NCBI GenBank assembly: GCA_004524595.1
Contig: SDOA01000054.1
Location: 1 to 25,709 of the forward strand
Source: Candidatus Thorarchaeota archaeon
Lineage (GTDB): Archaea; Asgardarchaeota; Thorarchaeia; Thorarchaeales; Thorarchaeaceae
DNA: 25,709 nt
Reading direction: 5' to 3'
Shown here: piece by piece, positions 23,196 through 25,709 of the stretch
Numbering within the stretch: position 1 is the first letter of the stretch
Layout: each line of letters begins with the position of its first letter
Notes under the pieces: model-generated
Told to the model about the DNA's origin: nothing
What the model saw: only the letters and a program-made list of their open reading frames with translations
Databases searched by the model: none
Translations under genes and position numbers: made by a program

Positions 23196-23289
23196 TGTTC
23201 ACGTGCCTCCGGGGATATTATCCTGGGGATGAACGGAATCCGTCCTGCTAAGCAGGGCTAGCAAAACGAAATTCTGAGGTCTACAGAGT
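23196..23289 (+). ncRNA. Predicted structured 5' leader RNA, possible riboswitch-like element
   Basis: Three short hairpins sit almost end to end. The first is 23209-23226: GGAT/ATCC stem with ATT loop, extended by CC/GG. The second is 23233-23243: ACGG-AAT-CCGT. The third is 23244-23256: CCTGC-TAA-GCAGG. They are flanked by GCCTC (23205-23209), which can pair with GAGGT (23276-23280), the SD of the downstream gene 9 nt from its TTG. That would close a four-way junction and hide the SD. GGGGAT and ATCC each occur twice, so the first two hairpins can rearrange. Predicted by eye only; the RNA family is unknown. Confidence 0.5.
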
Positions 23290-24372
23290 TTGACAGAAGT
23301 CGCAGATGCAAAACTAGAAGATGTTGAGTTCTTAAAAGCTAAATTTCGTGAACTCAAGATTCAAGCTAGAGAAGAACTAGAATCTCTCCGTCGTGACAGA
23401 GATCAGATGCGTGAGTATAAAAAAATACGAGATGATCATAACAGAGAAGTGAAAGCCCTTATTGAGTCTGTGAAAGCAGAACGCGAAGAAAGGGATCGAA
23501 TCAACAATGAGATCAATGAAGCAAAAGAAAGACGAATGGCAATTCACGCGCAATTAAAAAGTGTATATGATGAGATTCGTGAACTTAGATCTAATCTTGT
23601 TGGAAGCCCCTCAAACGATCAACGTAAAATGATGCGACGGGTTGAAGAATTGGAATGGCGTCAACAGACCGAGCTACTCACAAGAGATGAGGAAGTCCAA
23701 ATTGTTGAAGAGATTGCAAGGATAGAAGCTCAACTTGTCAAGATTGGACAAGAAAAAGAAAAACAAGATCGTATTAGTGAACTTCGTAGACTAGCAAGAA
23801 GATTAAAGGATGAGGCATCTGAGGCACATGAAAAAGTTCTCACACTATCAGAACAATCACAAATACATCATCAAGAGGTTGTGAGGATAAGACCTCAACT
23901 GGAGGAATACAAGAAATCCGCTGACACAGCTCACAAAAATTTTGTTGACTGGTTGAAAAAGGTCAAAGATGGCGAAACCAGACTTAAAGAACATAGAACT
24001 CTGATTGATGAAATCCAAAGCAAACTGAGAAAGCACACAGTTGACAAACGTGACACTGAACGTGAAGAGCATTTCCAACAACAGAAAGCTCAAGAGCGAG
24101 AACGTGTCGAGTCAGCTGTTGAAAAACTGCAGTCCGGTAAGAGATTGACTTTTGATGAATTCATCTTAGCGCAACGTACTGTCAGCGATGATAAAAAGAG
24201 ATCCAAGAAACGAGGTCGTGGTAGCAGCGAAGAGATCAAGGATGAACCAACACCTGCAACAACTAATGAGGATGAAGAAAAAGCTGAAGAACCTTCAGAA
24301 ACAATTGAGATTGATCAAGAACTCGAAGAAATTACATCTAATCCACCTGATGAGTTTCACTCTGAAGAATAA
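23290..24372 (+). CDS. COG1340-type coiled-coil protein
   Basis: 360 residues, almost entirely charged coiled coil from about 8 to 280 (heptads such as LEDVEFLKAKFRELKIQA and VRIRPQLEEYKKSADTA). A hallmark near 117-140, VEELEWRQQTELLTRDEEVQ, is the shared signature of archaeal COG1340 proteins. A basic patch (KKRSKKRGRG) and an acidic tail follow. No transmembrane segment. The function is unknown; the layout suggests a structural or ribosome/RNA-associated role, which is a guess. TTG 23290 has GAGGT (23276-23280) 9 nt upstream, and that SD may be sequestered by the leader RNA. The DMT-RAM gene follows 54 bp downstream. Confidence 0.83.
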   Translation: MTEVADAKLEDVEFLKAKFRELKIQAREELESLRRDRDQMREYKKIRDDHNREVKALIESVKAEREERDRINNEINEAKERRMAIHAQLKSVYDEIRELRSNLVGSPSNDQRKMMRRVEELEWRQQTELLTRDEEVQIVEEIARIEAQLVKIGQEKEKQDRISELRRLARRLKDEASEAHEKVLTLSEQSQIHHQEVVRIRPQLEEYKKSADTAHKNFVDWLKKVKDGETRLKEHRTLIDEIQSKLRKHTVDKRDTEREEHFQQQKAQERERVESAVEKLQSGKRLTFDEFILAQRTVSDDKKRSKKRGRGSSEEIKDEPTPATTNEDEEKAEEPSETIEIDQELEEITSNPPDEFHSEE

Positions 24373-24426
24373 TTCAGTAATAGTAGCCAAGACGTGAAGA
24401 AACTACATCAGAGGGGAGCATAATAC

Positions 24427-25686
24427 ATGAGTAGTGTTAATCAGAGACCTGTCAGTCGAAGATCAAGTGCTACTGTATTCTATTCTCTAGCTATTGGATC
24501 TGGAGTAATGAGAACTCTCTCAGTTGTCTTTGATGTGGTTGCCATTAATACGATTGATATTCATCCGTTAGTTTATGGTTTTCTTTCACAATGGGTTAGC
24601 TTTCTTGTCACGATTTCTTTGGTAGCATTCTTAAGTATTCGTAGAACTGCACATGGACGCCGTCAATCGCTAGGATATGATTTAGACCCTGATTTCGACA
24701 GAATTCGCCTTTTACCAAAAAAACCTATGATATATTTGGTCATCTCAGGTGTCTTTGCGGGAATTTCCACCTTAAGTTATTACATTCTATCAGGTTCATC
24801 AAATGCCTCTAGTATGCTCCCTTATGGACAGTTAGTCATAATCTACTTGCTCTTAGGTGATTTAATTGCTGAGAAGGACACTCCAACTATAATCGAGATT
24901 CAATCAATAGTATCAATCTTATTCGGTGTCCTCTTGATTGGCTCAACTCCTGGCGGTTTTGACATTAACGCACTTCTAATAGTATTAGGTCCAATGAATA
25001 TTTCATCCGCGTTTGTTACGTACTATCAACGGAAGACAAAGAGATACGAAATTCGACCTGGTCTTAGAGTCGACTCATTGAATATGAGAATCTGGAGTTT
25101 GCTCGTTTTAAATTCAGTCATGAGTCTGCTTGTCTTACCAATGATGCCACCAAATTCATTCGATGTAATGATACAGTTATTTATCCCATTATTTTGGATG
25201 GTGTTCGGATCTTCTGTAACAATCTTTCTTGCACTTGTTATGTACGTCCGCGCATTGGGAAAAGGTTCAATGTCTGTCGTAAACTCGCTATCTGCGATTT
25301 CTGTTGTCCTTGGAGTTCCAGTGACTCTGATTGGTAACATGATTTTGCCAGGTGGATTTGGTGTCGTTCAATCCGACCCGTTTATGTGGGTTCTCACCAT
25401 CATAGGCATTATCATGGTGATGATTGGAATCGTAGCATTGCAAGCATCAGAAGTACGTTCCATAGTCATCATCAATGTTAAACCGCAGACAGGTGATCTT
25501 CTTCCACAACTATTTGATATCAAGGGAGTTCAAAGAGCAGCAGCCTTAGCAGGTACACATGACTATATACTTACGATTAAAAGTAGAACACTTGCAAAAA
25601 CAGATTCTATGGTTCTGAAGAAAATTCAAAAAATTCCTGGGATTGAGCATATTGAGACTTTGGTTGTGATGAGAGAACATAGATAA
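24427..25686 (+). CDS. EamA/DMT-type transporter fused to a C-terminal RAM (Lrp/AsnC ligand-binding) domain
   Basis: 419 residues. About ten membrane helices lie between 17 and 338 (for example 17-40, 49-70, 101-121, 158-172, 180-200, 222-240, 252-273, 285-305, 319-338), in the two-half EamA layout of drug/metabolite transporters. Residues about 343-419 leave the membrane and show the RAM pattern: IVIINVKPQTGDLLPQLFDI, LAGTHDYILTIKSRTL, and IPGIEHIETLVVM, as in the C-terminal amino-acid-binding half of Lrp/AsnC regulators. No HTH is present. The cytoplasmic RAM domain could sense an amino acid and gate transport; that is inference. ATG 24427 has GGGGAG (24413-24418) 8 nt upstream. Confidence 0.83.
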   Translation: MSSVNQRPVSRRSSATVFYSLAIGSGVMRTLSVVFDVVAINTIDIHPLVYGFLSQWVSFLVTISLVAFLSIRRTAHGRRQSLGYDLDPDFDRIRLLPKKPMIYLVISGVFAGISTLSYYILSGSSNASSMLPYGQLVIIYLLLGDLIAEKDTPTIIEIQSIVSILFGVLLIGSTPGGFDINALLIVLGPMNISSAFVTYYQRKTKRYEIRPGLRVDSLNMRIWSLLVLNSVMSLLVLPMMPPNSFDVMIQLFIPLFWMVFGSSVTIFLALVMYVRALGKGSMSVVNSLSAISVVLGVPVTLIGNMILPGGFGVVQSDPFMWVLTIIGIIMVMIGIVALQASEVRSIVIINVKPQTGDLLPQLFDIKGVQRAAALAGTHDYILTIKSRTLAKTDSMVLKKIQKIPGIEHIETLVVMREHR

Positions 25687-25701
25687 TGATTAGGAGAATG
25701 A

Positions 25702-25709
25702 ATGCAAAA
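25702..25709 (+). CDS. Start of a further gene, cut by the right edge
   Basis: After the DMT-RAM stop (25684-25686), AGGAG at 25692-25696 lies 5 nt before ATG 25702, which continues CAA AA to the end of the window. Product unknown; only the start signal is visible. ATG 25698 lies too close to the SD. Confidence 0.45.

Noticed and set aside
23227..23277. C/D-box guide RNA (GATGA and CTGA)
   Set aside because: GATGA-like and CTGA motifs are present, but no D' and C' boxes or terminal pairing fit the archaeal sRNA layout; the hairpins explain the bases better.
23196..23289. Cloverleaf-like arrangement as a tRNA
   Set aside because: Stems are 4-7 bp with three-base loops, there is no TTCGA-type T loop, no CCA end or anticodon loop of seven bases.

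Overview
The window looks like a piece of an Asgard-type (or at least TACK/Asgard-affiliated) archaeal chromosome. The reasons are a ribosomal protein eS26 gene (known from eukaryotes and from TACK and Asgard archaea), two Roadblock/LC7 genes, a TFIIB-like cyclin-fold protein, an archaeal DUF99 protein, a COG1340-type coiled-coil protein, archaeal TATA-like elements, and AT-leaning DNA. Many genes appear to start at TTG behind a clear Shine-Dalgarno (SD) sequence. Placement below the Asgard level is not possible from this sequence alone. I saw no rRNA, tRNA, CRISPR array, insertion sequence or prophage; most of the window is chromosomal.

Layout. Positions 1-2788 (minus strand) form a short operon: an SCP2-domain protein followed by two tandem paralogous FAD-binding oxidases, the second running off the left edge. 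Positions 2900-8170 (mostly plus) hold eS26, a HARE-HTH/Mrr-like nuclease-fold protein, a DUF2085 membrane protein, a DegT/DnrJ-family aminotransferase, a SerB-like HAD phosphatase (minus) and a cytoplasmic clan-CD (gingipain/caspase-like) peptidase homologue. Positions 8175-10947 hold a small membrane protein, an AlkA-type DNA glycosylase and an ABC-2 permease with no ATPase nearby. Positions 10959-13028 (minus) hold a dodecin, a TFB-core-like protein without zinc ribbon, and a CPBP intramembrane protease. Positions 13129-15135 encode a membrane-anchored subtilase divergent from that CPBP gene, with an architecture reminiscent of site-1 protease.

Positions 15132-19037 hold a Roadblock protein, DUF99, an HD-domain nucleotidase, a BMP-family binding protein and a tandem Roadblock protein. 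Positions 19061-25709 hold a double winged-helix regulator divergent from glmS, an unknown 133-residue protein, a RimK-like ATP-grasp ligase, a coiled-coil protein behind an apparently structured leader RNA, a DMT transporter fused to a C-terminal RAM (Lrp/AsnC ligand-binding) domain, and the first codons of another gene.

Themes: nucleotide and DNA maintenance (AlkA, DUF99, HD nucleotidase), surface proteolysis (subtilase and CPBP), small-GTPase-type regulation (Roadblock proteins, with no GTPase in the window), and amino-sugar synthesis (glmS). Several of the longest reading frames begin upstream of the likely start. The best case is glmS, where a TTG directly before the catalytic Cys is preceded by AGAGG. 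The strongest candidates for something new are the leader RNA at 23196-23289, the S1P-like protease beside an intramembrane protease, the DMT-RAM fusion, and the intracellular clan-CD peptidase.
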